Source: Acidipropionibacterium acidipropionici (GTDB lineage Bacteria > Actinomycetota > Actinomycetes > Propionibacteriales > Propionibacteriaceae). Taken from it: 64,000 bases of DNA. Of this stretch, positions 49,811-57,813 are shown piece by piece. The stretch is from the NCBI RefSeq assembly GCF_001441165.1, contig NZ_CP013126.1, forward strand, positions 2,013,551 through 2,077,550, given 5' to 3'. Below the pieces are notes generated by a model that did not search any database, was not told the DNA's origin, and saw only the letters and a program-made list of their open reading frames with translations. Made by a program: the position numbers and the translations under genes. Within the stretch, counting starts at the first letter, position 1, and every line of letters starts with the position of its first letter.

Positions 49811-51442
49811 CCTTGATCCACCGGCGTCGGGGTGATGGGTCGGGCCCAAAAAGTGGAGATGCCCTCTGCGACCAGGGATGATGGGTGTTGCTAGACAACG
49901 AATCAACCCGATCGAGGGGGCATCTCTCAGGTGCAAGTATCCCACGAGCCCGTCACGGCCCCGACTCCTGTCTTCGATGAGGATCATCTGGTGGCCGCCG
50001 GAGGCCTGCCCGCGATCCTGGGCCTGGCCGAACAGGCCGATTTCATCAGTCTGCTGGCCGGCAGGTTGACGGTCGACTGTCCCAACGCCCCACTCAAGGC
50101 CCGCAGTCTGGTCGCGGGGATGCTGGCCGGCGCCGATGACATCGACGGTACCGGGATCCTCCGGACCGGCGGCACACCGAAGGTCATGGGCGGGGTCCGG
50201 GCCCCTTCGACCCTGGGCACCTTCCTGCGCAGCTTCACCCACGGGCACGTGCTGCAGTTGGGGGCGGTCAACCGGAAACTACTGGAACATCTGGCCCCGG
50301 TGGTGCCGGGCCTGTTCGGCGCCGACCCGCTGATCACAGTCGATCTGGACGACACCATCCGGGAACTCCACGGCTACCGCAAGCAGGGTGTGGCCTACGG
50401 CTACAACAAGGTCAAAGGGCTCAACGCCATCCTGGCCGTCGTCTCCTCGGACTCCTGCCCGCCAGTGATCACCGGGGCCGGGCTGCGCCGCGGCAACGTG
50501 AAATCAGGAGATCATGCCGCCTGGCACGCCACACGGTCCATCACCCTGGCCCGCACGGTCCGTCCCGGCACCCAGATCCTGGGGCGGGCCGACTCGGCCT
50601 TCTGCACCTGCGAGACGATCCACGCCTTCGCCGATCACGGCTGCTGGTTCAGTGTGACGATCCCCGCCTGGCCGACCGTGACCGCGGCGATCTCCGGTAT
50701 CGACGAGCAGGCGTGGACACCCATCCGGTACCCGCATGCGGTCATCGAACCCGAGACCGGGGAACTCATCAGCGATGCGGAGGTTGCCGAGACCCCGTTC
50801 ACCGCGTTCGTCTCCCACCCGAAAGATGAGCAGGTGTCCTGCCGGCTGGTGGTCCGCCGGGTCAAGCGCCTGAACCCGGCCGGCCAGGACCCGCTGGTCG
50901 AGTCGTACCGGTACCACGCGTTCATCACGAACTCCGATCTGGACACCGTCGAGGCCGACCGCAGGCATCGGGATCATGCGATCGTCGAGCAGGTCATCGC
51001 CGAGCTCAAGGCCGGACCCCTGGCCCACCTGCCCTCGGGCCGGTTCACCGCCAACGCCGCCTGGCTGGCCTGCGCGGTGATCGCGTTCAACCTGTCACGC
51101 GCCGCGGCCCACGCCGCTGGCATGAGTACAGCGAGAATGCCCACCATCACCCGCAGGCTGATCATGATCCCCGCCCGGATCGCACACCGGGCCCGCCGCC
51201 GGTACCTCCACATGCCCCGCCGCTGGCCCTGGGCCACCCAGTTCACAAGACTGTGGACCACCGCCACCGCTGTCGGCCCGCCCCTCGCATTGGCCAGTTG
51301 ACCATCCGGGCCCCAAAGCCCCTGACCAAGGAACCAGCAGTGGACACGCCGGGCAGACCGGCGGGTGACCCATGCCCTCAATCCGAACCACAGGGATCAC
51401 ACAGCCGGACACTGCATACAGAACCGCATCGGTGGATCAAGG
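49811..51442 (+). mobile_element. IS1380-family insertion sequence, complete
   Basis: The element is 1632 bases with perfect 13-base terminal inverted repeats (CCTTGATCCACCG at 49811-49823 and CGGTGGATCAAGG at 51430-51442). It is flanked by a direct repeat CTCAG (49806-49810 and 51443-51447), the target duplication. It encodes one intact transposase. Size, ends starting with CCT and short duplication all fit IS1380. The insertion lies between two convergent genes, directly at the stop codon of the oxidoreductase gene and inside what was a hairpin loop. Confidence 0.9.
49931..51301 (+). CDS. IS1380 family transposase
   Basis: This is a 456-residue DDE (DDE_Tnp_1-like) transposase. Likely catalytic residues are Asp138/Asp140 in ITVDLDDTIREL, Asp221 in ILGRADSAFCTCET, and Glu353 in DHAIVEQVIAELKAG. 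The GTG start at 49931 stands about 120 bases from the left end and the stop about 140 bases from the right end. No frameshift or internal stop is seen, so the copy is potentially active. The C-terminal tail is basic (RRRYLHMPRRWPW). Confidence 0.9.
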   Translation: MQVSHEPVTAPTPVFDEDHLVAAGGLPAILGLAEQADFISLLAGRLTVDCPNAPLKARSLVAGMLAGADDIDGTGILRTGGTPKVMGGVRAPSTLGTFLRSFTHGHVLQLGAVNRKLLEHLAPVVPGLFGADPLITVDLDDTIRELHGYRKQGVAYGYNKVKGLNAILAVVSSDSCPPVITGAGLRRGNVKSGDHAAWHATRSITLARTVRPGTQILGRADSAFCTCETIHAFADHGCWFSVTIPAWPTVTAAISGIDEQAWTPIRYPHAVIEPETGELISDAEVAETPFTAFVSHPKDEQVSCRLVVRRVKRLNPAGQDPLVESYRYHAFITNSDLDTVEADRRHRDHAIVEQVIAELKAGPLAHLPSGRFTANAAWLACAVIAFNLSRAAAHAAGMSTARMPTITRRLIMIPARIAHRARRRYLHMPRRWPWATQFTRLWTTATAVGPPLALAS

Positions 51443-51443
51443 C

Positions 51444-52430
51444 TCAGCGGCCGGGCAGCTCCAGCCCGATGCGATCACGGATCTGCTCCATCAGTGCGAG
51501 CCGCTCGGATGTCCAGCGGTGGGGGAGTGCGCACCGGGTGGGGTCCTCGGTGGCCTCGACGAAGGCCGACAGCTCGTGGGCCATGTCGCGGACCCGACGG
51601 TGGGGGATCCGGGTGGTACGGACGGTCCCGGCGGTACGCACCTCGATGACGCCGGGATCCTCGACGGCGTCGACGGTGATGGTGCCGTCCTCGCCCTGGA
51701 TGACACTGGGGCCGGGGGAGTCGCTGATCTTGGACCAGACGACCGAGCACAGGTGGCCGTCGTAGCGGGCCAGCAGGCTGCCGGCGCCGTCGATCCCGTT
51801 GCGCAGCCGCACCGCGTCGGTGCTGAAGGCCTCCGGCACGCCGAACAGCTCGACCATCGTCTCCAGGGGGTAGGTGCCGATGTCCATCAGGGCTCCCGCC
51901 GCCATCCGCGGATCGAAGATCCCCGGCAGCTGGCCGGCCAGGAAGCGGTCATAGCGGCTGGAGCGCTGGCAGTAGGACAACTGGGACATCCGGACCCTGC
52001 CGATCCGCGGCAGCGCGTCGCGGAGTTCGGCGGTCCCGGGGTGCCAGATCGAGTTCCGGTTGGCCTCCAGGAGGGCGACGCCGTGACGGCCGGCGGCATC
52101 GACGAGCTGTTGCCAGCCGGCTGCGGTGACGCAGGCGGACTTCTCGACCAGGACGTGCTTGCCGGCCTCCAGGGCCGCGAGGGCCTGGGAGTGATGGGCG
52201 ATATTGGGGCTGGCGACGTAGACGGCGTCGACGTCGGCGGCCACGAGATCGTCGATGGTGGTGACCACGCGCGGGGAGTCGGCCCGAGTGGGGGACCGGG
52301 CGGCGAATGCGGCGCCGCGGGCGGCGTCGCGTGAGCAGACGACGGTGTGGCGCACCCGGGGATCCTCGGCGACGGCGTCGAGGAGATTGCGGGTGATGGT
52401 GCTGGTGCCGATGGTGGCGAGGCCGATCAT
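51444..52430 (-). CDS. Gfo/Idh/MocA family NAD(P)-dependent oxidoreductase
   Basis: This is a 328-residue dehydrogenase with an N-terminal Rossmann domain (MIGLATIGTSTITRNLLDAV; the usual GxGxxx is GTSTIT) and the family EKP-like site as EKSACVTAAGW near residue 96, where Lys is conserved. AAGALMDIGTYPLETM near residues 175-190 is the substrate-domain motif. The substrate, probably a sugar or cyclitol, is unknown. Its TGA overlaps the IS target duplication, but the reading frame is complete (ends GLELPGR). TAGGCT lies six bases before the ATG, suggesting a leaderless mRNA. Confidence 0.85.
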   Translation of the reverse strand: MIGLATIGTSTITRNLLDAVAEDPRVRHTVVCSRDAARGAAFAARSPTRADSPRVVTTIDDLVAADVDAVYVASPNIAHHSQALAALEAGKHVLVEKSACVTAAGWQQLVDAAGRHGVALLEANRNSIWHPGTAELRDALPRIGRVRMSQLSYCQRSSRYDRFLAGQLPGIFDPRMAAGALMDIGTYPLETMVELFGVPEAFSTDAVRLRNGIDGAGSLLARYDGHLCSVVWSKISDSPGPSVIQGEDGTITVDAVEDPGVIEVRTAGTVRTTRIPHRRVRDMAHELSAFVEATEDPTRCALPHRWTSERLALMEQIRDRIGLELPGR

Positions 52431-52436
52431 GCCGGA

Positions 52437-52442
52437 AGCCTA
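52437..52442 (-). promoter_or_regulatory. Leaderless-type -10 of the oxidoreductase gene
   Basis: On the minus strand TAGGCT is followed by TCCGGC and the ATG at 52430. Spacing is the same six bases as for the peptidase and the DinB-like gene; no Shine-Dalgarno sequence is visible. Confidence 0.5.
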
Positions 52443-52490
52443 CGAGGCAAGGCGTCACGCAGAGCGGAATCGCGGACCTGTGGACGTGAC

Positions 52491-52550
52491 CCCGCTCGGG
52501 GAGGCAGAGAGCGCCCGCGCGAGCGCGGAGGGGTCGTCCCCTCCGTTGAA
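52491..52550 (+). repeat. Dispersed hairpin element, copy C
   Basis: The element reads CTCGGGGAGGCAGAGAGCGC, GCGAGCGCGGAGGGG, TCG, TCCCCTCCGTTGAA, the same module order as at 34293-34350. It lies between the divergent oxidoreductase gene and the rpsL promoter and ends 40 bases before the rpsL -35. Confidence 0.8.
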
Positions 52551-52589
52551 GGCACTGTTCGAGGTCGCAAGGAGTCGTCTCTTTGCCTC

Positions 52590-52618
52590 TTGACGGGCTA
52601 AAGGATATCCTCTAATAC
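52590..52618 (+). promoter_or_regulatory. str operon (rpsL) promoter
   Basis: TTGACG (52590-52595), a 17-base spacer and TAATAC (52613-52618) form the strongest promoter match in the window. The start near 52625 gives a leader of about 195 nt, beginning with a hairpin (GTGTCCGG/CCGGACAC, 52619-52641). No open frame in the leader looks genuine. Confidence 0.8.
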
Positions 52619-52819
52619 CGTGTCCGGTGCGTCCGGACACTATGTGCGTGCCCTGGCATGACGAGTCAGACCTCTTGAGTTGCTGCGAGACGGTCCGTCA
52701 GTGCGGAGTTCGTACGGTATCTGCAGCGCCAGAGCGAGGGACAGCGGTGATCCCGACGCCGGTGGCCGCAGGTGCGCAAGCCAGGGATCCGAATACCCAA
52801 CGGAAAGAGATACCAGCCG

Positions 52820-53191
52820 GTGCCTACAATCCAGCAGTTGGTCCGCAAGGGCCGCACTGACAAGCTCAGTAAGAACAGCACACCCGCCCTTAAGGGTTCC
52901 CCGCAGCGTCGTGGAGTGTGCACCCGCGTGTACACCACCACTCCGAAGAAGCCGAACTCGGCTCTTCGCAAGGTCGCTCGTGTTCGCCTCTCCTCGGGCA
53001 TTGAGGTCACGGCCTACATCCCCGGCATCGGCCACAACCTGCAGGAGCACTCGATGGTGCTGGTGCGCGGTGGTCGAGTCAAGGATCTCCCCGGTGTCCG
53101 TTACAAGATCGTCCGCGGCTCCCTGGACACCCAGGGTGTCAAGGGTCGCAAGCAGGCCCGTAGCCGCTACGGCGCCAAGAAGGAGAAGTGA
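52820..53191 (+). CDS. rpsL: 30S ribosomal protein S12
   Basis: This is a 123-residue decoding-centre protein. [19 protein letters not shown] has the wild-type Lys equivalent to position 43, and [11 protein letters not shown] the Lys equivalent to 88, so no streptomycin-resistance substitution is present. GTG 52820 gives the canonical (M)[11 protein letters not shown] start; upstream codons [16 protein letters not shown] are not conserved. GGAAAGAG lies about ten bases upstream. Confidence 0.96.
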   Translation: MPTIQQLVRKGRTDKLSKNSTPALKGSPQRRGVCTRVYTTTPKKPNSALRKVARVRLSSGIEVTAYIPGIGHNLQEHSMVLVRGGRVKDLPGVRYKIVRGSLDTQGVKGRKQARSRYGAKKEK

Positions 53192-53194
53192 GCC

Positions 53195-53665
53195 ATGCCT
53201 CGTAAGGGACCGGCGCCCAAGCGCCCCATCATGGTCGACCCCGTCTACGGGTCCCCGATCGTCTCCCAGCTGGTGAGCAAGATCCTCAAGGACGGCAAGA
53301 AGACCGTCGCCCAGGACATCGTGTACGGCGCCCTCGAGGGCTGCCGCGCCAAGACGAACACCGATCCGGTGCAGACCCTCAAGCGCGCTCTCGACAACAT
53401 CAAGCCCTCCCTGGAGGTCAAGTCCCGCCGTGTCGGCGGCGCCACCTACCAGGTGCCGGTCGAGGTCAAGCCCGCCCGCGCCACGACCCTGTCGATGCGC
53501 TGGCTGGTCGCCTTCTCCCGCGAGCGTCGCGAGAAGACCATGGCTGAGCGGCTCATGAATGAGATCCTCGACGCGTCGAACGGTCTCGGTGCCTCCGTCA
53601 AGCGGCGCGAGGACACCCACAAGATGGCTGAGGCCAACAGGGCCTTCGCCCACTACCGCTGGTGA
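53195..53665 (+). CDS. rpsG: 30S ribosomal protein S7
   Basis: This is a 156-residue small-subunit head protein that initiates assembly of the 3' domain. [30 protein letters not shown] and [13 protein letters not shown] are standard. It begins three bases after rpsL, with GGAGAAG inside the rpsL end as the ribosome-binding site. Confidence 0.97.
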   Translation: MPRKGPAPKRPIMVDPVYGSPIVSQLVSKILKDGKKTVAQDIVYGALEGCRAKTNTDPVQTLKRALDNIKPSLEVKSRRVGGATYQVPVEVKPARATTLSMRWLVAFSRERREKTMAERLMNEILDASNGLGASVKRREDTHKMAEANRAFAHYRW

Positions 53666-53671
53666 TCGCGC

Positions 53672-53697
53672 GCCCCCTCGCCAGCAGGTGAGGGGGC
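53672..53697 (+). terminator. Hairpin 1 in the rpsG-fusA spacer
   Basis: GCCCCCTC pairs with GAGGGGGC around ten bases, just after the rpsG stop. It may partly terminate or stabilise the rpsL-rpsG part of the operon. Confidence 0.55.
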
Positions 53698-53712
53698 ACG
53701 ATCATGTTCTGA

Positions 53713-53755
53713 GGATCCCGCCGGCCCGGGCCGCCTTCGGCCGGCCGGCGGATCC
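53713..53755 (+). terminator. Hairpin 2 in the rpsG-fusA spacer
   Basis: GGATCCCGCCGGCC pairs with GGCCGGCGGATCC (one bulged C). With hairpin 1 it divides the str operon, so fusA may have its own promoter in the ~100 bases left before its start; none was clearly recognised. Confidence 0.5.
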
Positions 53756-53859
53756 CGGATACTTCCCACGCGGGTCCCGGTTACAGGTACACCTCGGGCT
53801 CCTGCGTCGAGCACCATCCCCGCCCAGACCACTCAACAGAGAATTTGAGGTTGACCACT

Positions 53860-55956
53860 GTGGCCAAGACCATAGACCTGCACAACGTCCGCAACATCGG
53901 CATCATGGCCCACATCGACGCCGGTAAGACCACCACGACCGAGCGCATCCTCTACTACACCGGAAAGTCCTACAAGATCGGCGAGGTCCACGACGGGGCC
54001 GCCACCATGGACTGGATGGAGCAGGAGCAGGAGCGAGGGATCACCATCACCTCGGCCGCGACCACCACCTTCTGGCACGACGTCCAGATCAACGTCATCG
54101 ACACCCCCGGGCACGTCGACTTCACCGTCGAGGTGGAGCGCGCACTGCGCGTCCTCGACGGTGCCGTGGCCGTCTTCGACGGCGTCGCCGGAGTCGAGCC
54201 GCAGTCGATGACCGTGTGGCGTCAGGCCACCCGGTACGGCGTCCCGCGCATCTGTTACGTCAACAAGATGGACCGCACCGGCGCCTCCTTCGAGCACTGC
54301 GTCACCACCATCAAGGAGCGTCTGCACGCCATCCCGGTGCTGCTGCAGCTGCCGATCGGCGCCGAGGAGAACTTCCTCGGCATCATCGATCTCATCGAGA
54401 TGAACGCGAAGACCTGGCGCGGCGAGACCGAGCTCGGGCAGCACTACGAGACCGAGGCGATCCCGGCCGAGCTCAAGGACGCCGCCGAGGCCGCCCGCGC
54501 CGAGATGATGGAGACCGTCGCCGAGAACGACGAGGAGTTCATGGAGCTCTACCTCGACGATCCCGACTCGATCACCAACGATCAGCTCAAGGCAGCGATC
54601 CGTCGCGGTGTGCTGGCCAACGCCTTCACCGCCGTGACCTGCGGCACCTCCTTCAAGAACAAGGGCGTCCAGCCCCTGCTCGACGCCATCGTCGACTACC
54701 TGCCCTCGCCCGAGGACGTCCCGGCCATCGAGGGCTTCAAGCCCGGCGACGAGTCGGTCGAGCTGGAGCGCAAGCCCACCGAGGACGAGCCGCTGTCGGT
54801 CCTGGCCTTCAAGATCGCCTCCGACCCGCACCTGGGCAAGCTGACCTATGTGCGCGTCTACTCCGGAGTCCTCAAGGCCGGCGAGCAGGTGCTCAACGCC
54901 ACGAAGGGCAAGAAGGAGCGGATCGGCAAGATCTACCTCATGCACGCCAACAAGCGTCAGGAGGTCGACGAGATGGGCGCCGGCATGATCGGCGCCGTGA
55001 TGGGCCTCAAGGACACCACCACCGGTGAGACCCTGTGCGACCCCAACGCCCCGATCGTGCTGGAGTCCATGGACTTCCCGAACCCGGTCATCGAGCAGGC
55101 CATCGAGCCGAAGTCGAAGGCCGACCAGGAGAAGCTGGGTGTCGCCATCCAGCGTCTCGTCGAGGAGGACCCGACCTTCCGCGTCCACACCGACGAGGAG
55201 ACCGGCCAGACCATCATCGCCGGCATGGGCGAGCTGCACCTGGACGTGTTCATCGACCGGATGAAGCGCGAGTTCCACGTCGAGGCCAATATCGGCAAGC
55301 CGCAGGTGGCCTACCGCGAGACCATCCACAAGAAGGTCGACAAGTACGAGTACACGCACAAGAAGCAGACCGGTGGTTCCGGCCAGTTCGCCCGCGTGAT
55401 CATCTCGATCGAGCCGACCGAGCCCGGCACCGGCTACGAGTTCGTCAACGCCGTGACCGGCGGGCGCATCCCCAAGGAGTACATCCCCTCGGTCGACGCC
55501 GGCGTGCAGGACGCGATGCAGTTCGGCGTCCTCGCGGGCTACCCGATGGAGGATCTCAAGTGCACCCTCCTCGACGGCGCCTACCACGAGGCGGACTCCT
55601 CGGAGATGGCCTTCAAGATCGCCGGCTCGATGGCCTTCAAGGAGGCCGCCCGCAAGGCGCAGCCCGGCATCCTGGAGCCGCTGATGGCCGTTGAGGTCAC
55701 CACCCCCGAGGACTACCTGGGCACCGTGATCGGCGACCTCAACGCCCGCCGCGGCCAGATCCAGGAGATGGTCGAGGAGCACGGGAACAAGGTCGTGCGC
55801 GCCCTGGTGCCGCTGGCCGAGATGTTCGGCTACGTCGGCGACCTGCGGTCCAAGACCTCGGGCCAGGCGTCCTACTCGATGGAGTTCGACTCCTACGGCG
55901 AGACCCCCTCCACCGTGGCCGACGAGATCATCGCCAAGGCCAACGGCGGCAAGTGA
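53860..55956 (+). CDS. fusA: Elongation factor G
   Basis: This is a 698-residue translocation GTPase. G motifs: [16 protein letters not shown] (P-loop), [15 protein letters not shown], and VNKMDRTGA. Domain [18 protein letters not shown] and the C-terminal [16 protein letters not shown] are complete. GTG 53860 was chosen for the conserved (M)[15 protein letters not shown] start behind GAGG; TTG 53845 is in frame but would add non-conserved residues. Confidence 0.96.
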   Translation: MAKTIDLHNVRNIGIMAHIDAGKTTTTERILYYTGKSYKIGEVHDGAATMDWMEQEQERGITITSAATTTFWHDVQINVIDTPGHVDFTVEVERALRVLDGAVAVFDGVAGVEPQSMTVWRQATRYGVPRICYVNKMDRTGASFEHCVTTIKERLHAIPVLLQLPIGAEENFLGIIDLIEMNAKTWRGETELGQHYETEAIPAELKDAAEAARAEMMETVAENDEEFMELYLDDPDSITNDQLKAAIRRGVLANAFTAVTCGTSFKNKGVQPLLDAIVDYLPSPEDVPAIEGFKPGDESVELERKPTEDEPLSVLAFKIASDPHLGKLTYVRVYSGVLKAGEQVLNATKGKKERIGKIYLMHANKRQEVDEMGAGMIGAVMGLKDTTTGETLCDPNAPIVLESMDFPNPVIEQAIEPKSKADQEKLGVAIQRLVEEDPTFRVHTDEETGQTIIAGMGELHLDVFIDRMKREFHVEANIGKPQVAYRETIHKKVDKYEYTHKKQTGGSGQFARVIISIEPTEPGTGYEFVNAVTGGRIPKEYIPSVDAGVQDAMQFGVLAGYPMEDLKCTLLDGAYHEADSSEMAFKIAGSMAFKEAARKAQPGILEPLMAVEVTTPEDYLGTVIGDLNARRGQIQEMVEEHGNKVVRALVPLAEMFGYVGDLRSKTSGQASYSMEFDSYGETPSTVADEIIAKANGGK

Positions 55957-56016
55957 TCCAGGGCCCGCGGGCCCTCAAGATCTCATGTCGACGGACGTCC
56001 CATGACGCCGTCGTCC

Positions 56017-56050
56017 GCCCGGGCGGGAAGGCCTGCCTTCCCGCCCGGGC
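56017..56050 (+). terminator. Terminator after fusA
   Basis: GCCCGGGCGGGAAGGC pairs perfectly over 16 bp with GCCTTCCCGCCCGGGC around CT, 60 bases after fusA. The tuf gene therefore probably has a separate promoter in the 220 bases that follow. Confidence 0.8.
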
Positions 56051-56108
56051 CCTTGTCAGGGGCGTCGGGGCCGGCATGTTCCGGTTCCCGGCGCTCCCGG
56101 CGCTGCGC

Positions 56109-56114
56109 TAGACT
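56109..56114 (+). promoter_or_regulatory. Candidate -10 of tuf
   Basis: TAGACT (GCGCTAGACTGACG) follows the fusA terminator and lies about 160 bases before tuf. TTCCCG 18 bases upstream is only a weak -35. TTGACT at 56126-56131 is an alternative -35 without a good -10. A tuf-specific transcript is likely from the terminator, but the exact promoter is uncertain. Confidence 0.35.
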
Positions 56115-56274
56115 GACGTTCCGGTTTGACTGGTCGGAGTTGATGCAGCAAACTTGGACAAGTTCCCTGACCTCTGGTCAGGGCCGTCCAGAAGATGTCC
56201 GTGGGATCGCCTGCGGGCAGACCACATGACGCGTACCGCGCAAGAGCGGGCGACATTTTCGTAAAGGAGCCCCA

Positions 56275-57468
56275 GTGGCAAAGGCCAAGTTCGAGCGGAC
56301 CAAGCCGCACGTCAACATCGGCACCATCGGACACATCGACCACGGCAAGACGACCCTGACCGCGGCGATCTCCAAGGTGCTGCACGACAAGGACCCGGAG
56401 CTGAACCCGCAGACCGAGGCGTTCGACATGATCGACAAGGCCCCTGAGGAGCGCCAGCGCGGTATCACGATCTCGATCGCTCACATCGAGTACCAGACCG
56501 AGAGCCGTCACTACGCGCACGTCGACTGCCCCGGCCACGCCGACTACGTGAAGAACATGATCACCGGTGCCGCTCAGATGGACGGCGCCATCCTCGTTGT
56601 GGCCGCCACCGACGGCCCGATGCCGCAGACCCGCGAGCACGTCCTGCTCGCCCGTCAGGTCGGCGTCCCCGCCATCGTCGTCGCCCTCAACAAGTGCGAC
56701 ATGGTCGATGACGAGGAGCTCATCGAGCTCGTCGAGATGGAGGTCCGGGAGCTGCTCAGCGCCCAGGAGTTCGACGGCGACAACTGCCCGGTCGTGCGCG
56801 TGTCGGCCTTCCAGGCCCTGCAGGGCGACGAGAAGTGGACCAAGTCCATTCTCGAGCTCATGGACGCCGTGGACGAGTACATCCCCACCCCGACCCGTGA
56901 GCTGGACAAGCCCTTCCTCATGCCGATCGAGGACGTCTTCACCATCACCGGCCGCGGCACCGTCGTCACCGGTCGTGTGGAGCGCGGAATCGTCAAGACC
57001 GGCGACGAGGTCGAGATCGTCGGCATCCGCGACACCACCAAGACCACGGTCACCGGTGTCGAGATGTTCCGCAAGATCCTCGACGAGGGCGAGGCCGGCG
57101 ACAACATCGGCGTGCTGCTGCGCGGCACCAAGAAGGAGGATGTGGAGCGCGGCATGGTGCTGAGCAAGCCCGGCACCACCACCGGCCACACCGAGTTCAA
57201 GGGCCAGGTCTACGTGCTGAAGAAGGACGAGGGCGGCCGTCACAAGCCGTTCTTCTCCCACTACAGCCCTCAGTTCTACTTCCGCACCACGGACATCACC
57301 GGCACCGTCGAGCTGCCCGAGGGCACCGAGATGGTCATGCCCGGTGACAACACCGAGATGACCGTCGAGCTGATCCACCCCATCGCCATGGAGGAGCAGC
57401 TGAAGTTCGCCATCCGCGAGGGTGGTCGTACCGTCGGATCCGGTCGTGTGACTGAGATTCTCAAGTGA
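56275..57468 (+). CDS. tuf: Elongation factor Tu
   Basis: This is a 397-residue GTPase that delivers aminoacyl-tRNA. [38 protein letters not shown] and [10 protein letters not shown] are the G motifs; the C-terminal [13 protein letters not shown] is standard. GTG 56275 follows GTAAAGGAGCCCC. An 18-base copy of the gene end, including the stop codon, is repeated 27 bases later in the untranslated region. Confidence 0.97.
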   Translation: MAKAKFERTKPHVNIGTIGHIDHGKTTLTAAISKVLHDKDPELNPQTEAFDMIDKAPEERQRGITISIAHIEYQTESRHYAHVDCPGHADYVKNMITGAAQMDGAILVVAATDGPMPQTREHVLLARQVGVPAIVVALNKCDMVDDEELIELVEMEVRELLSAQEFDGDNCPVVRVSAFQALQGDEKWTKSILELMDAVDEYIPTPTRELDKPFLMPIEDVFTITGRGTVVTGRVERGIVKTGDEVEIVGIRDTTKTTVTGVEMFRKILDEGEAGDNIGVLLRGTKKEDVERGMVLSKPGTTTGHTEFKGQVYVLKKDEGGRHKPFFSHYSPQFYFRTTDITGTVELPEGTEMVMPGDNTEMTVELIHPIAMEEQLKFAIREGGRTVGSGRVTEILK

Positions 57469-57500
57469 TCCTCCGGATCAACGATTCTCAAGTGATCCTC
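57456..57500 (+). repeat. 18-base direct repeat of the tuf 3' end
   Basis: GATTCTCAAGTGATCCTC occurs at 57456-57473, covering the last tuf codons and stop, and again exactly at 57483-57500. Offset is 27 bases. It looks like a small local duplication; no function is evident. Confidence 0.85.
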
Positions 57501-57517
57501 TGAATCACTGATCGCCA

Positions 57518-57553
57518 TCAGGGCCCGTCCTCCGTAAGGAGGGCGGGCCCTGA
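57518..57553 (+). terminator. Terminator of tuf
   Basis: TCAGGGCCCGTCCTCC pairs with GGAGGGCGGGCCCTGA (one T-G pair) around GTAA, 49 bases after tuf. Confidence 0.85.
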
Positions 57554-57573
57554 TGCATCTCCTGATCCTGCGC

Positions 57574-57640
57574 TGTCCGTGGTCCCCCTCTGCCGTGGTC
57601 CACTGTGCCGTGGTTCCCACCCCCCGTGTCGTGGTCCCCA
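57574..57640 (+). repeat. Four imperfect CGTGGTCCC repeats
   Basis: TCCGTGGTCCCC, GCCGTGGTCCAC, GCCGTGGTTCCC and GTCGTGGTCCCC occur in a row with 16-23 base spacing, between the tuf terminator and the 54-base palindrome. Their regular spacing suggests decay of a tandem repeat or a cluster of protein-binding sites; neither can be decided here. Confidence 0.6.
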
Positions 57641-57646
57641 CTCAGG

Positions 57647-57700
57647 CAGTGAGTTTTCACGTCGGCAGTGGAATTCCACTGACGACGTGAAAACTCACTG
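57647..57700. repeat. 54-bp near-perfect palindrome
   Basis: Arms of 27 bases match at 26 positions: CAGTGAGTTTTCACGTCG at the left end is mirrored by CGACGTGAAAACTCACTG at the right, with GGAATTCC at the centre. It is AT-richer than the surrounding genome and lies in the convergent gap between tuf and the DUF2319-type hydrolase gene, after the tuf terminator. It could be a cruciform-forming terminator for the minus-strand gene, an operator or a small mobile repeat. The bases from 57701 to 57813 show nothing else. Confidence 0.85.
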
Positions 57701-57813
57701 ACGGAGTGATGGGGGTGGCGGCCTGGACAATTGGCGAGGTGATGCCAGGGTCGTGGGGCGCGTGGCTGCTGGGATGGAGGGCGTCGCCCAGCGGCTTCCC
57801 GACGCTTGGGTCG

